Below are positions 45,718 through 57,773 of a stretch of 64,000 bases of DNA, in pieces; within the stretch, counting starts at the first letter, position 1; each line of letters begins with the position of its first letter. This DNA is from Sternotherus odoratus. Lineage: Eukaryota; Chordata; Testudines; Kinosternidae. The position numbers and the translations under genes are program-made. The notes beneath the pieces are model-generated. The model was not told where the DNA came from, made no database searches, and saw only the letters and a list, made by a program, of their open reading frames with translations. The stretch lies in contig JAVMKO010000001.1 in NCBI GenBank assembly GCA_032164245.1, positions 164,105,434-164,169,433 of the forward strand. Direction: 5' to 3'.

Positions 45718-48596
45718 GACTAGAGAAGGCTGGAGGCCTGGCATCGGACTGGAGGGGGCACGGTCATTCTAGTCTACAAGAATTTGAAGGTATTTTGAAT
45801 AGGCATCTCAGTGAATACCTCTGCCAGGAATAGCTGCTCAGGTCATCCTGTGTAAAGCCTCTTTCCACCCTTGCCCTGACCTGAACCAACCTGTCTTCCC
45901 ATCAACAAATGCTCCAACCTTGTCCCAGCTGGCAATAAACTCTTGACACTCAGTGATGACCTTACAGCTCCTTCTGCTGAAATTCTCACACAACCCTCTC
46001 CAGTGACAAGTGTCTCAGCCCAACACAGTATCAAAGCCCATCCACACTTCCAGAATGTTCTGTGTGCAGGTAAGGGAAGTCTGCTCGAGGTCTTCCTATA
46101 GTACTTTGGCAGAGCTCCCAGAAAAACCACTCCTGACTCTTTCCACAGAGAAAACAAAAGTCCAGAGTAAAACAATGTTTGCAAGGTGGGAGAGCCCAAT
46201 TGTACAGTTCTTCTGAAAAATTACTACAGTTAGCTGAGCCCTGTACAATCTGGCCACACAATGGCATAATCTAAAAGAAAAGGGGTGAAGTGAGGCTATT
46301 AAATCATCATAATTCTGGGAGTAGAAGGGTTGACACATCTCACCAGACAGTCCCAGACAGCTATGCTGGCACACTACAGAAGAGTCTCATGAATTCTGTG
46401 CTCTTCTGGTTCCTGACACACCCTGTAATGTGAGGCTACTCAAACTTGCTTGCAAACACTGTGCAGTACCTACATGTGCCAACTTCCCATTCCTTTAAAG
46501 GCTTCAAAAGTCAAGCTTAGCGGATGTGAATGCAGATGACGCCTTTGATTGAGGATATTGTTATTACTGAATGCACTTCTGTCACATTTTCTCATCTGAA
46601 TGCAACCTCTAAGGAGTTATCTGTAGACAAGCTGCTTTGGAGAGCAGTACAGACTCTTTCTTTTTGATATTACATGTGTTTGTTCTCTTGAAAGGCTTTT
46701 AGCCCTGAGGTAAGGATTAGACAACAATTTAGCAGCCTGAAAAGACACAAAAAATCCTGTCAGCTGTAGAAGAAAGAGGCCTGATCTGTTTTTCAAAGGT
46801 GTAGCCTTGTTTTCCACACTAGCTTTGTTGCTGCCAACAGCAAATGTAAAGCAGGGACATGTTTGCAAATTAAGTAAAACTAATGAATTTATTACTAACA
46901 TCTATGCAATAGTTATTCTCTTCTTTTCACTACCACTGCCCAAGAAAGAATCACCAACTATTAGAATATGTAGCTCACCAGAAGAAACAAGACAAACCAC
47001 CTTCCAACAGAAATACACTGAAGTTAATTCTATCAGCAACCACTGAATGGAGCCTATTTTGTCACCACTCTAGGAGTTGTTACATTTGTGTCAACAACAG
47101 TTTGAAGAAAATTCCCCTCTTACTGATCTGGATACAATTCCCACTTTTGCAGAAATCAAGTGTGCCAACAGCCAGTGCTGTTCAGTGTCCGCATTCCCTT
47201 TGTGGGGTGTTCACTCAGCCCTGGGGCAGAAAGAACAGCTCAAGTCAGAGAACTGTGCTTCTGTCAATTCGGGGGGAAATTAAAGACAGAATCCTAAGCC
47301 ACGAAATGATTTGAAGAACCAGGGCTCACATAGAGCCAGGCTGTTTCCAGCTACTCTCCTATGCCCAGCAGAATTGTGGACAGGACCCACTATTCTACTC
47401 CTGTGCCGGTGTGGAGCTTTGCCAGTTAATGTTGTATTGATCTCAAGGGCCAAAAGAGTTAAAGGCGTTTACCTCAGCTGGCAACACTCCATCCTGAATT
47501 ATAGTACCTAGTCCTACAGCAAGATTGATCCCAGCAGTCCATATAGCAGCTTTGGTTCTAGCATGTGCAACATGACCAATTACCGATCAAAACCATCATC
47601 TGAATAAAGTAATTTCCTCCCCTCTATCTTTTAAAGCTGAACAAACTTCTGGCAGGGTGACAATCTCATGAAGTTTAATAGTTGTTTCATTGGCATAACC
47701 CAGACACCATTTCTGAACATTGTCATATCTGATTTTGCTTAAATCTTTTGCCAGTATAGTCTATGTTATCAATGGAGATGAAAATGCACTGAATCAGTAT
47801 CCTGGTATGAGTGATCAAAGTTTTCCATTAGAGTAAATCAGGGTTAGGCTTAGGGTTAAGTCTGGAAACTGGTCCTGGAATCATAGCTTCTTCATCTTTG
47901 CAGATAATGTGGTGCAGGCATAAGTAAAGGAGGAAAAAATTCTAGATTTAAATTAAAATTATTTTCTTTTAATGTGAATATAAATTGAGCATTTAACAAC
48001 AAATTCCACTCACAAAGCAAGAAAAGAATTCTTTGCCAATGGGTGCTACTGATCATTTGCAAACATAGACGTTCTTATCTTTGCTTTGGCAGAACACCCA
48101 GAATTAATTATCACATTCCCTTTTGCAAAAGCAAAACGAGGAAAGAAAGAAAAAAAAATTTTCTTGAGTTAACTTCTGATTCCCAAAGTGGGAATTGATC
48201 CACTACTGAGAGTGCTCATACCCATATTTCCCCCACCACAGTGTATTGTGGAGACCTACCATGGAGGTCTCCTCAGGAGCATAAAAGTGTATGCAGCAGT
48301 ACCCTTTTAAAAGTTCGCTGTGGCTTGAGCCACCCACACTGTGGAAACAGCATTTTTACTATTCTTGGCCCTAATACATCTTCAAAAATGGATTCAGGAT
48401 TTGGTCAATGTGAAATACTGATACAAATGACTTACCCAACAGTATATACTATAAATAGTAACTAATACAAGAGAACCTTCAGCATCTCTTGTGCCAATGT
48501 ATGAGAACAATATATTCTCACAAGCATGAGGTGCCTTCTTCAGAGCAGGATTTTTCAGAGCCACATGGTTTTGGAGGTTACACCAAAGAGTCTGTC
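45718..48596. other. No gene recognised; one protein-like short frame
   Basis: Mostly unclassified. On the minus strand 47586-47473 is an open stretch of 38 codons containing AHARTKAAIWTAGINLAVGL, followed by GAG and GTAAAC. It has no plausible upstream acceptor and I do not recognise it. It is listed in the findings rather than as a gene. Confidence 0.5.
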
Positions 48597-48599
48597 TAA

Positions 48600-48887
48600 G
48601 GCCAAGTCTACACTAGCCGGGGGAGGGGTCAACTTAAGCTATGCAACTTCAGCTACGTGAATAGCGTAGCTGAAGTCAGCGTATCTTAGGTCAACTTCGC
48701 TGGCGTCCTCATGGTGGCAGCAGGTTCCCCTGTCGACTCTACTTGCGCCTCTTGGTGAGCTGGAGTACTGAAGTTGATGGGGAGCACCTTTGGGGATCGA
48801 TTTATCGCATCTAGACGAGACGCGATAAATCAATCCCTGATAGATCGAACAGTACCCGCCAATCCAGCGGGTAGTGAAGACAAGTCC
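48600..48887 (-). mobile_element. Harbinger-like MITE, copy 4 (inverted)
   Basis: Begins GGCCAAGTCTACACTAGCC after TAA (48597-48599) and contains GTATCTTAGGTCAACTTCGC, CGCATCTAGACGAGACGCG and AGTACCCGCCAATCCAGCGG, in the reverse order to the copy at 6589. The right end is degraded (GTGAAGACAAGTCC). Confidence 0.75.
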
Positions 48888-50321
48888 AAATATCGATCAT
48901 ATGAAGTTTAAGGAAGTAACCAGGTGCAACTTCCCTTTATCTAAGACAATATTGTAACATGGAAAGTTGAATTAAGCTTGAAAATCAGAAAATGCATTGT
49001 TTCTGGGCCCAAATTGAAGTGTCTGTCAATTGTAGACATGAAAATACGTTGCCGTTTCCAACATTTTCTAGGGAAGGGACCAGATACTTGGCTCCACTAG
49101 GTCTGCTTTATGCTGCTCAGGTGGAGCAAAGAAGCACTAAAGTCAGCTTATCTGGCTAGTGGAGGATTCTTCCTATGTGGGGAAGCCAGAGGTAGTGTAG
49201 AACCTCTGTAGCAGTTCATGGTAAGGCCACTTCTGTCCCATATAATCACATCACAGCCTGTTTGAATATAGCCTAAGATCAGGACCTAAATATGAAAAGT
49301 ACATTGTTTCAAACTTCTAGCAAGATTGCATTTTATCAGAAAGGTACCCCTATCTCCTGATAGCTCCGGGTGACCTTAGCCTTGGACCCCTTACAGTGGA
49401 AAATTCACTCGGTGCCATCCTGGACCTTCAGTGGCTGGCTGTGACTCCTTTATGTGCAGAGACTACAGATCCTTCCATGTCCTTTTTTACTGACCTTAGG
49501 GGTTTGCAAACCATTTACCCCAACAGATTCCTCGTGCTCTCCCAAAGGTGCATGACCTTTTATTTGCAATAATTTTCTGTAATGGTGTATTATCTCAGGC
49601 TTTGTTTTGACTAGAAAAAATGGTTGTATTTGATTGGCTTAACAAGAGCACAACTAAGTCCAGCCTAAACTTAACCTCTTTCCTGGTGTAGTCATAGGGG
49701 AACACCTTAGCTGCAGGCTACAGCTCAGTCAGCTAAATCAAGCTATAAGGTATCACCCTGGCTCTAGAGTCAGAATAGATAAAATTCTATTCATGAGTAA
49801 ATAGTGGTGAGTTTCACCCATTAGCACCAGCAAAGAATTTTCTCCAGGATGTTCAGATTACTATACCAAAAATGTTTACAGTTTGACATGTTATTGGAGC
49901 TTACTGATAATAAAAGGCATTTGTAATTTAATTCATTTCTTGCTAAAGAGTGAGTGGAGCTACAGTGCAAAAGTTGTGTGTGTTTCCTTAGACTCAACCT
50001 TTACAATTTGTGAGCAATTGACTAGGCAAACAATATTGCCACCAATTTATTTAACTCTGAGACCTACAGTAAGGCAATGATGTGTTTGACGATGCTGCAC
50101 AATTCTATAGTTAACAATGCTATCAAATATGTTCTGGGGTAACAATGTGGGGGATATCACTCCCTTGATAAATCAGTGATTTTATAAATACCATCATTTT
50201 GTTTCCTGACCTACACCCAGACTGACCATAGTCATGAAGTAGCTCTATGTACAGGAGATGGGAGTGGATCAAAACATCAAAGCCCTGCACCAGAGGAGAA
50301 TGTGAAGATATTAGAGGACAG

Positions 50322-50372
50322 AATACTTAAAGCAAAATACTTAAAGCAAAAAGCAGAATACTTAAAGCAAAA
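50322..50372. repeat. Short tandem repeat of AATACTTAAAGCAAA, three units
   Basis: AATACTTAAAGCAAA occurs at 50322 and 50336 with a one-base overlap, and again after a 6-nt gap at 50357. Probably a local slippage duplication. Confidence 0.85.
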
Positions 50373-51896
50373 GCATTCCCCCACACTATATCAAATTACT
50401 AAGACACTTTCTGTGCAAGGTTAGTTATTAAATTTTTTAAACTTGCAACCAGTGAGCAAGAAGAAAAGATCAACAGCCTAATCCCAAACCCACCAAACTC
50501 AATAGGACTCTTTCCTCCCTAGTCAATGGACTTTGGATCAGGCTTTAAATGCTTGGCCCTTATGTAATATAAAACACAGGGCAGATTAACAGCTAAGCCT
50601 TCCCAGAGAGAACCAGGATCGAAAAGAGGACTTTGTTGTTTACATGTCTATAGTAAAGCATGAGAAAGCAAACTTGGAACTGTGTGGTTGGGAGAAGCCA
50701 TGGCGAATTCATGTTGAATAGAGGGTGGAGAATGATTCAGTAAAACTCCATCTTACTGAAAGATAAGGCATGGGATTGTGAAGGGTGCTAAATAAAATGG
50801 ATTATCAAGTATTGCATTTTGGCACAAGCTAATGTGGCATTAATATAAATACAGACATTCATGCCAATAGCTGTATGTAGTGATGCCAATAATTTTGTAC
50901 CTATTAAAAGTACCCTGGCTTTCCTGAACATTAAAGAATTAGTACTAGACCATTTTCCAAGAGGAAGGCTTCAGGTCATTTTAATCTTGAGTTGTGACAT
51001 TACTAGTAGACAAATGATATTATTTACAAGGTATTGGTCACCCATCATGAAAGAGCAACATTAAAAGGACATGACAGTGGCTTTGGGCCTGATCTACAGT
51101 CATGGGCTAACTACCAAAATCCATCAGGACCATTTATAATGTATGTGCCTGACCCAGCACCCCGAAGTCACAGGAGTTTTGTCATTGATTCAGTACTATA
51201 GGTGCAAGATCATGCCCTACATGATCCATTTATTCAGACACAGTATGTAATGTATACCACTCATAAAATGCACCAAAATGAAATTATTGTTATGGCATTA
51301 TAGGTTTGGGAGCTTGGTTTTGTTTGGGGGGGAGGGAGGAGGTTGGGATGAGGGTTGTTTGATTGTCTTTTGTTTTCATTTTGAAGCCCACAATATGCTT
51401 GTTTAAATTATTCATTTATCATTACAATCCCAAAAGATGTTTCAACCAAAATAAAGCTGAGTCAGCTCCTGACACCCAGTTGTGTCTGGTAATAAACAGA
51501 AAATAATTAAATTTTTAAATTATGTTAGTTAGAGACCTCCACTAGGCTATTGATGTAGGAGTTTACACCGCTGGGGTCAGCAATGAAGAATACCATACTT
51601 AAAAATTAAGGAACTTTTTCCATACCACCTCTGAGACCCACAGCACCTGCTTAAAAGACAATAACAAATGCTAATACGTAATGTGAACCTCAATGTTTCA
51701 CTAGAGGGAGTTTTAGGAGTCGATTGTGATACAACAGCTTTATATAATGGCCTTCTGGCTCTCATATCATGAGGCTAGCCCTTCTCACAACACTCAAAGG
51801 AATTACTTCACCCAGGGATGGAATAAATTAAGTCCTGAGGTAATCTTACATGCTGTGTGTGTACACACCACCACTTACTTATGCATAGACCACATA

Positions 51897-51970
51897 GGGC
51901 CTGATAAAAAAAAACTCATTGGAGTCAATAGAAAGGCTCCCATTGACTTCAGTGAGCTTTGAATCAGTCC
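51897..51970. repeat. Palindromic repeat copy (GGGCCTGAT ... CATTGACTTC)
   Basis: GGGCCTGATAAAAAAAAACTC and CTCCCATTGACTTCAGTGAGC with CTTTGAATCAGTCC form a diverged inverted repeat. Confidence 0.55.
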
Positions 51971-52236
51971 TAGGTTGCTGTGGGTGAGAATTTGAGCTGT
52001 GGCATAAGCCTGATTCATATATTTGAAGAATCATTTGCTTTCACAACAGAAAGCCGGAATTTGGCCTATAAAGTACATTTATCTGATAAAACAGTGGCCT
52101 GTTTGCTTTTTGCTGTAGTAGTTTGTTTTCACTTACGACTCCAAATCAGGAAACAAACTCAAATATCCAGAGGATAATGGCCAGCGTATGAACTCACTAT
52201 GCCATCTAGCATCAGGTCACTGTCTATTAATATTTT

Positions 52237-52326
52237 AGAGCCAAATTCCATTATCCTTAAATTGAGCAAAATTACCATCTAAATCAATGGGAATTTTACT
52301 CAGTTAAGGACTCTGAATTTTGGCCC
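52237..52326. repeat. Palindromic repeat copy (AGAGCCAAATTCC ... GAATTTTGGCCCT)
   Basis: The two halves are inverted around AAATCAATGGGAATTTTAC: ATCCTTAAATTGAGCAAAATT pairs with its diverged complement GAATTTTACTCAGTTAAGGA. About 90 bp. Confidence 0.65.
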
Positions 52327-52344
52327 TCAATCTATTATTTGACC

Positions 52345-52620
52345 CTTGATAGGGCCCTGAGCTCAGAGTCAGGAAGCCTGGGCTCTGTTCTTGGTTCTGC
52401 AGCTGACCTGCTGCGTGACCGTGGGTAAATACTTCACCTTTCCGTGCCTCTGTTTCGCCTGCCACCCTTTGTCTGTCTTCCCTGTTCAAACCGCAAACTC
52501 GTCAGATCTGGTATTGTCTCTCTCAGTGTGTTTGCACAACACCTAGCACAATGGAGACCCAATCGCAGTTGAGACCGCTGAGCACTACTGTAGTACAGAT
52601 AACAATAATAATGCCCATGT
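52345..52620 (+). mobile_element. MIR-like SINE with downstream tail
   Basis: CAGAGTCAGGAAGCCTGGGC, CTGACCTGCTGCGTGACCG, TTCACCTTTCCGTGCCTCTG and a tail with CCTAGCACAATGGAGACCC plus an AATAATAAT end follow MIR order. The central CAAACCGCAAACTCGTCAG block suggests a sauropsid MIR variant. Confidence 0.78.
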
Positions 52621-53804
52621 GTGAGCATGGAATTGTCTTTTCTATGACCGAGGAGGACTCAGGACATAGTTTGTAGAGGTACAATGTAGGAATCTGGTAA
52701 ATGTTTCAGTCAAAATGTGTCAACATTTTTATATTACATTTATATTTATTTACATTTTAAAACACAGTAAATATTATAAGGGAGCTGCATTTAAAGTGTA
52801 CCAGTGTGGTTTGAAAAACCTGCTTGAAACTAAGAGGAAATAATTCAGCCTTCAAACAAGGTGACCTGAACCCCATAATAATTATTGTAGTTCAGGGTAT
52901 GAGTTTTATTTGCCCATTCTTTTGACAGCTCAAGTCAATACACACACAATACTTCTTATAGAATATTTAATTTGCACACCTGCCCTGTTCATTCTGTCCT
53001 AAGTAAAATGTATCCATTCAGCCATACAATAAATGGACAGAAATCTTCATTGAAATCTAGCAGTTAACGCAAAGAGGCAAAGACACTGATATCAGACACA
53101 TAATACTAAAATGGAAATGCATTTACATTTTGATTTTAAGCTAGTATTAAGGTGAATTTTCTGTGATTGTAAAGTTTCCGCGGTACAAAGTGCCCCAGAC
53201 AGTGTCATATGATCATACTTGTTCTTCTGTCTTTCATTCAGTACACTATACATCTAAGTGGGATTTCATCTTACTGTATGTTCAGGGCAGATATTACATT
53301 ATGATGGCATTTAGACAATGGGTTTTGTTTAGTTATAATCTCATAAGATTTACCATATGTTCCAGCTGTCTTTAGACAGCATGATTTGCTGTGTTTTGTT
53401 TATTTTAACCTTTCAGGATTTCAAAAGCATATGAAAGGTAAGATTTACAGTACTGAAACAAAACACATAGTATAATTCCAGGGAGCACAATGAAAGTCCC
53501 TGTATACTCTGCTGCTACTGCATTAATCCTAATCTCAAAATATGTCAAACATTTAGTTCAGCCACTAGGTGACTCTTCAAATTAATTTGACAAGAACTAC
53601 TGATCAGCTACAGTTCGTCTGTTAGCCAGCTAATTATTTTTTTCCTAGACAGGCACGCTATGATTTTAGAGCTGCAGCAAAGTCTGAATCATATGAATGA
53701 ACTCAGTGATTCCCACCTCAATGGCTTGTAAACAATGACAAAACACAAGGTCATACATCTAGCAACAAAATATATAGGTCATGCTTACAGGATTGGGGAC
53801 TGTG

Positions 53805-54440
53805 ATGGGGTATTTACCTGACACATGCCCTGAAAGGATCAGTATTAGCCAGAGAGGACAATTAATGGCCCCGAGTGCACCTGGAGATGGGTTCGGCCTA
53901 TTAAGGGTACGTCTTCACTACCGGCTGGATCGGCAGGCAGTGATGGATCTATCGGGGATCAATTTATCACATCTACTGTAGACTCGATAAATCGATCCCA
54001 GAGTGCACTCCCCGTTGACTCCTGTACTCCACCTCCGCAAGAGGCAGAAGCGGAGTCGACGGGGGGAGTGGCAACTGTCGACTCACCGCCATGTGGACGG
54101 CCAGGTAAGTCACCCTAAGATACATCGACTTCCCCCCTCCCCAGAGTAGCCCAGGCCTTAGAGATAAAGTCCAGCTGGGGATTTTGTTTCCCCGGCCCCT
54201 CCAATGGGCTGCATGAGCCCAGTTGGAAAGAGGAAATGAGGAGCGCCCTTTCTCTGGATAGCAGTTTGAAGGAAGGCTGAAAGCAGAAAGAGAAAATCAC
54301 ATTGGCTACTCCCAGGGTGAGCTGGAGGCTGGAACCTTGAGGAGCTGAAGCCAGTGAACACCTGGGTGAGGGGAGGAGTGTGACAGCCCCTAGCCAATAG
54401 GGAAGCTGGAGGCACTAGAACCTGGGGTGAGGTCTGAGTA
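53805..54440. mobile_element. LTR-like sequence carrying a Harbinger-like MITE
   Basis: Flanking sequence on both sides of the MITE (53805-53900 and 54161-54440) reads TGATGGGGTATTTACCTGAC ... CCCGAGTGCACCTGGAG and GAGATAAAGTCCAGCTGGGG. It has the look of one GC-rich LTR or ERV-related sequence, but no terminus pair was found. Confidence 0.35.
53905..54157 (+). mobile_element. Harbinger-like MITE, copy 5
   Basis: Starts GGGTACGTCTTCACTACC after TTAA and ends CCCAGGCC before TTA (54158-54160). Internal GATAAATCGATCCCAGAG and GCGGAGTCGACGGGGGGAG blocks match copy 1 (6589). The GGCCAGGTAAGT inside it looks like a splice donor but is repeat-derived. Confidence 0.75.
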
Positions 54441-56105
54441 GGGTGACCATATTTCCCTATGCTAAATATGGGATACCTGGTAAAGTGACTCCTATTCAAA
54501 CGACTTCAACGGCAATCAATCAGAACTCTGCAGTACAAACATTCAAATTAACATCAAGTTGACTGAGCCCCTGTTAAAAAGAAATACTGAATAGTTGGGT
54601 TCTTTTTATTTACCTTCTCATTTTTAAGGCTTTAGGGTTCACATGGGGAGAGTTGACTCACACACCCCTACACCACAACCACCACCCCCCCACACACACA
54701 CGGGGAAAGACACACACATTACCGTACACCTCTCACACAGGAGGTGTGACCAATCAACTCGACCCTCCCTGCCCGGCACCCTCTGCTCTCCATGCTTGAC
54801 TGGGCCCCCGGGACAGACCTGCCTCTCCTGGTACCGGGCACCATGTCTTCCCAAGGCAACACATTGGGTCACACAGGATCACATGTCCTCCTTCCCCAGA
54901 TTTCTGCAGGGTTCACACCACAATGTGGCCAGCAGCAGTCTTTTGGCACTGTGCGGGAGGGAAGGGACAGGAGCTGCTTCCAGCCGCAGGGGAGGAGGAG
55001 TGGGGAAAGGGATGACCTAGCCCGTATCTCTTCTTCTCCCCTGTGGCTTGTCCCTTCCTGTCCGCACAGTGTCGAAAGGCAGCTAACACCTCCAGGCTGC
55101 TGCTGACCACTGGCATAACTCAGCTGTCTCCTATCCCGTGGCTACAGAGTGGGCAGGAAGGGGTTAATCCCTAAGGATGCATTGCGCACCAGGACCCAGG
55201 GAACCTGATTGCAGGGGCTTCAGTGAATCAGGCCAGAGAGGTGGCTCAGCAGGGAGGGTACCGGGGGGACAGAGCAGCCCCCCTGCTCCCTGGGGGCAGG
55301 ACCCAGGGTGGAGAAGTGGTGGGTGGAGAGGGTGCTAAGCCCTAGGGGCTGCTGTGGAGTCTACACATTTGGGGAGTGATCAGACTGGAAATCACTTCAC
55401 ACTCTCTCTCTCTCTCTCTCACTCCAGAGCTTAGCCGAGGGGCAAAGGGATTTCCCTGTGCCAGCGTTGTGTGGGGATTTGGCACATGCAGGACTCGGCT
55501 CATCCTGGCCAGCACCCCAGGCCAGAGAGTCTTGGGCTTTCCCGGGGCACTAGCCCAGCTAGGGGTAGTGGGGAAAGGAAGGAGACTGCTGGCCAGGTTG
55601 TTGGTGAGCTGAGCACAGCAACCAGGGGCTGGTTCTCCGCCCAGCGCTAGAATGGGATGCGCCGTGCCACGGGGATATGGAAGAACAGCAGGGCTGGGGG
55701 GGGTGGAGGTGAAGGGTCAAAGCAGTGAGAGGATAGAGGAGCATGTAAGGGGCCGATGGATAGGCGACACGTAACTGGCCACTGCCTGGAACCTGCCAGC
55801 GCTCACCAGCCACTGCAGCACGAAGCCAGAACCAGCCGGAAATGAACATGGGGGTGGGACCCTGCTGGCTGAAAGCCGGACTGCAGCAGGGGCTGCACTG
55901 ATGGATCAGCAGGGGGAGCTGCTTCTTCATCCCACCACCAGCCTTGCATATCCATCCCCATCATCGGCCACTGGGGACACCCCCCCCACCCCCACACACA
56001 CACACACACACTCACTGCTGGTGGATGGGTGGCCGGCGAACAGGGATCTGCCCCCCAGAAAGATGAAAGGGGAGACAGAAAATATGGGACAATCTGGCCA
56101 CTGTC
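54441..56105. mobile_element. 1.66-kb GC-rich element with GGGTGACC ends
   Basis: Begins GGGTGACCATATTTCCC after TA (54439-54440) and ends near AATATGGGACAATCTGGCCA, whose complement resembles the left end. The interior is GC-rich with degenerate C-rich blocks and simple repeats at 54685-54702, 55402-55420 and 55992-56011. Frames up to 125 codons are low-complexity. The ends resemble those of the 118-bp MITE at 44172, but the internal sequence does not, so a related but larger non-autonomous element is likely. Confidence 0.5.
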
Positions 56106-57451
56106 AGACAGGATAATGGACTAAAGGGGTCCCAGGTGTGATCTAGTATGGCAACTCCCATTTTCCTGTCTTGGGAAATGTTAATTTACTTCTAAAGCTG
56201 GTGATGTGCTGCAGGGGTCTCTTGGAGATTCTGGAAATAATTCTCTCCTATCCCCTATGAGATCTGGTGTCATTTTATATTGTGCACAAAACCAATTTTG
56301 AATCTCAGCTAATAGGCCTAAGTAATGGCAAAACACCCTCTCTTTTTTTCCTCTCCAAATTTTTTTTAAAAATGTATTGTTGGATATAAAATTTACATGC
56401 TTAGCAGCTCATTAAATACTTCATTTAGAAACTGACAGGTCTCAAATCATGCTTTATAGTGTTTTCCAAACTGTCACACCCACACTCTGCCTAAAAGCTG
56501 TTGAATATAAACTTTGTCATTTATAATGCAAAAAGAGTATAATTGATTATGTTCTGATTATTCATCATAATGCTTTCTTTCATGTGTACTTAATCATTGT
56601 GGTTTCTTGGAATATGCAAACCTTTCAGGCAAATCTTTCTACAGAGCAATCTAAATAGCATTCTGAACTGACAACAGCTGGGTAAATAGTGCCAGTGAAT
56701 TTCTGAAAGATGCAATGTCACAAACCACACCTACAGACCCAGTAAATCAGTTTCACTGAGGAGTGTCTGGAAAAGAGATAGAGAGGGTCCTTAGAAGTTT
56801 ATACTTTCATTTCTAAAAAGAAGCATGGAGTGTTCTCTGTCTAGAAGCTACACGCTGTCTGCTGTGGTGACTATATTATTTTGTGTAATGTCAGCATCTC
56901 TCTTACAACGTATAGGTTTGACAAAATTCAGGCTGCATTCAACAGTGACTGCTGTGGAGCAGATAGGCACAACAGAGTCAAGCAATGATTTCTAGTGAAA
57001 CAGATTACTTTATCGTAAGTTTTAATCTAAGCTTCCTTCATCAATCAATTCCCTAAGCAGTTGGTTTGAAATATTATAATACTAATTTATCCTGTTAGCC
57101 TTACTTGGATTCTTACATCTTCAGATTGGAAGCTCTGAGACCTCTTTTCTCCTTTTGCATTCATGCAGATATCTAGCACAATGGGGTCCTGGTCTCTGAG
57201 TGGGGATCCAAGGTGCTATTGCAATATAAATAATACTGATGCATCCCAAAGTATTTTACAGCTTTAAATACACTGGGATCACCTGCATATCAGAAATGGT
57301 ATATTTCTGATATTAAAATACTCTCAGGGGACCCTTTTTATAAGCCCCCATCAGAATTAACATTTTCAAAAATGAAAACATTTAATATTGGTTTTTGAGT
57401 TGAAATGCTGATGCAGCTGTTGGTTCAGTGTTTTCTTCGGGATCTTAAATA
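56106..57451. other. No gene recognised; contains a MIR tail
   Basis: AT-rich. A MIR-like tail is at 57130-57240. The sequence immediately right of it, 57260-57451, would be the 3' untranslated region of the GCN1-like copy if that copy is a transcript-derived insertion; no poly-T tract marks an end. Confidence 0.55.
57130..57240 (+). mobile_element. MIR-type SINE tail fragment
   Basis: GATATCTAGCACAATGGGGTCC then GGTCTCTGAGTGGGGATCC and CAATATAAATAATACTG is a MIR-tail-like sequence. Confidence 0.6.
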
Positions 57452-57773
57452 TCACGTCAATATAGTGTCATCGATCTGTTCAACTGAATCAGCCTGGCTG
57501 GCAAGCTTGTTCAGAGATCTCCTGCAGCTCTCATTCAGCAGCTCCAAACTGGCAGCATCTAGGATCTTGGAGACAGACTGAAGCACTTCTTCGCCCTCTC
57601 TCATCTTCAGGAGGTTAACTATGGCTTGGTCACTGTAGGCCCTCACACTGGTGTTTTTGTCTTTTATATTGTCCAGAAGTGCTTTGATAATTGGTTTAAT
57701 TGTTTGAGGATCCGTAGGGGGGAGGTGATTTTTATTCGCCCACCATATCATCTTTTCTGCAATTCCAGCTGCC
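57452..57773 (-). pseudogene. GCN1 C-terminal fragment, retrocopy or displaced last exon
   Basis: On the minus strand an open frame runs from about 57773 to a TGA at 57454-57452, with a first Met at 57751. The peptide contains KDKNTSVRAYSDQAIVNLLK, REGEEVLQSVSKILD and the end ASQADSVEQIDDTILT. This resembles the extreme C-terminus of eIF2alpha-kinase regulator GCN1, a huge HEAT-repeat protein that binds ribosomes and GCN2. About 106 residues match, out of roughly 2670, with no frameshift. Immediately upstream, CCCACAG precedes the open segment, which could be a splice acceptor, but no pyrimidine tract leads up to it. An in-frame TAG lies a few codons beyond. No other GCN1 exon was recognised up to 64000, so a 5'-truncated retrocopy or duplicated terminal exon is favoured over the parent gene. 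No poly-A tract was found. The family call is from memory and needs a protein search. Confidence 0.62.

Larger units (their letters stand above)
48888..53804. other. No gene recognised; scattered old repeats
   Basis: AT-rich. Annotated inside it are a short tandem repeat (50322), two palindromic copies (51897, 52237) and a MIR (52345). No exon with supported splice sites was found. Confidence 0.6.

Noticed and set aside
54108..54116. CCAG/GTAAGT donor
   Set aside because: It is part of the Harbinger-like MITE; the equivalent position in other copies reads similarly.
54643..55106. Frames of 104-125 codons in GC-rich DNA
   Set aside because: Pro/Ser/His-rich translations of a GC-rich repeat; overlapping frames on both strands and no domain.
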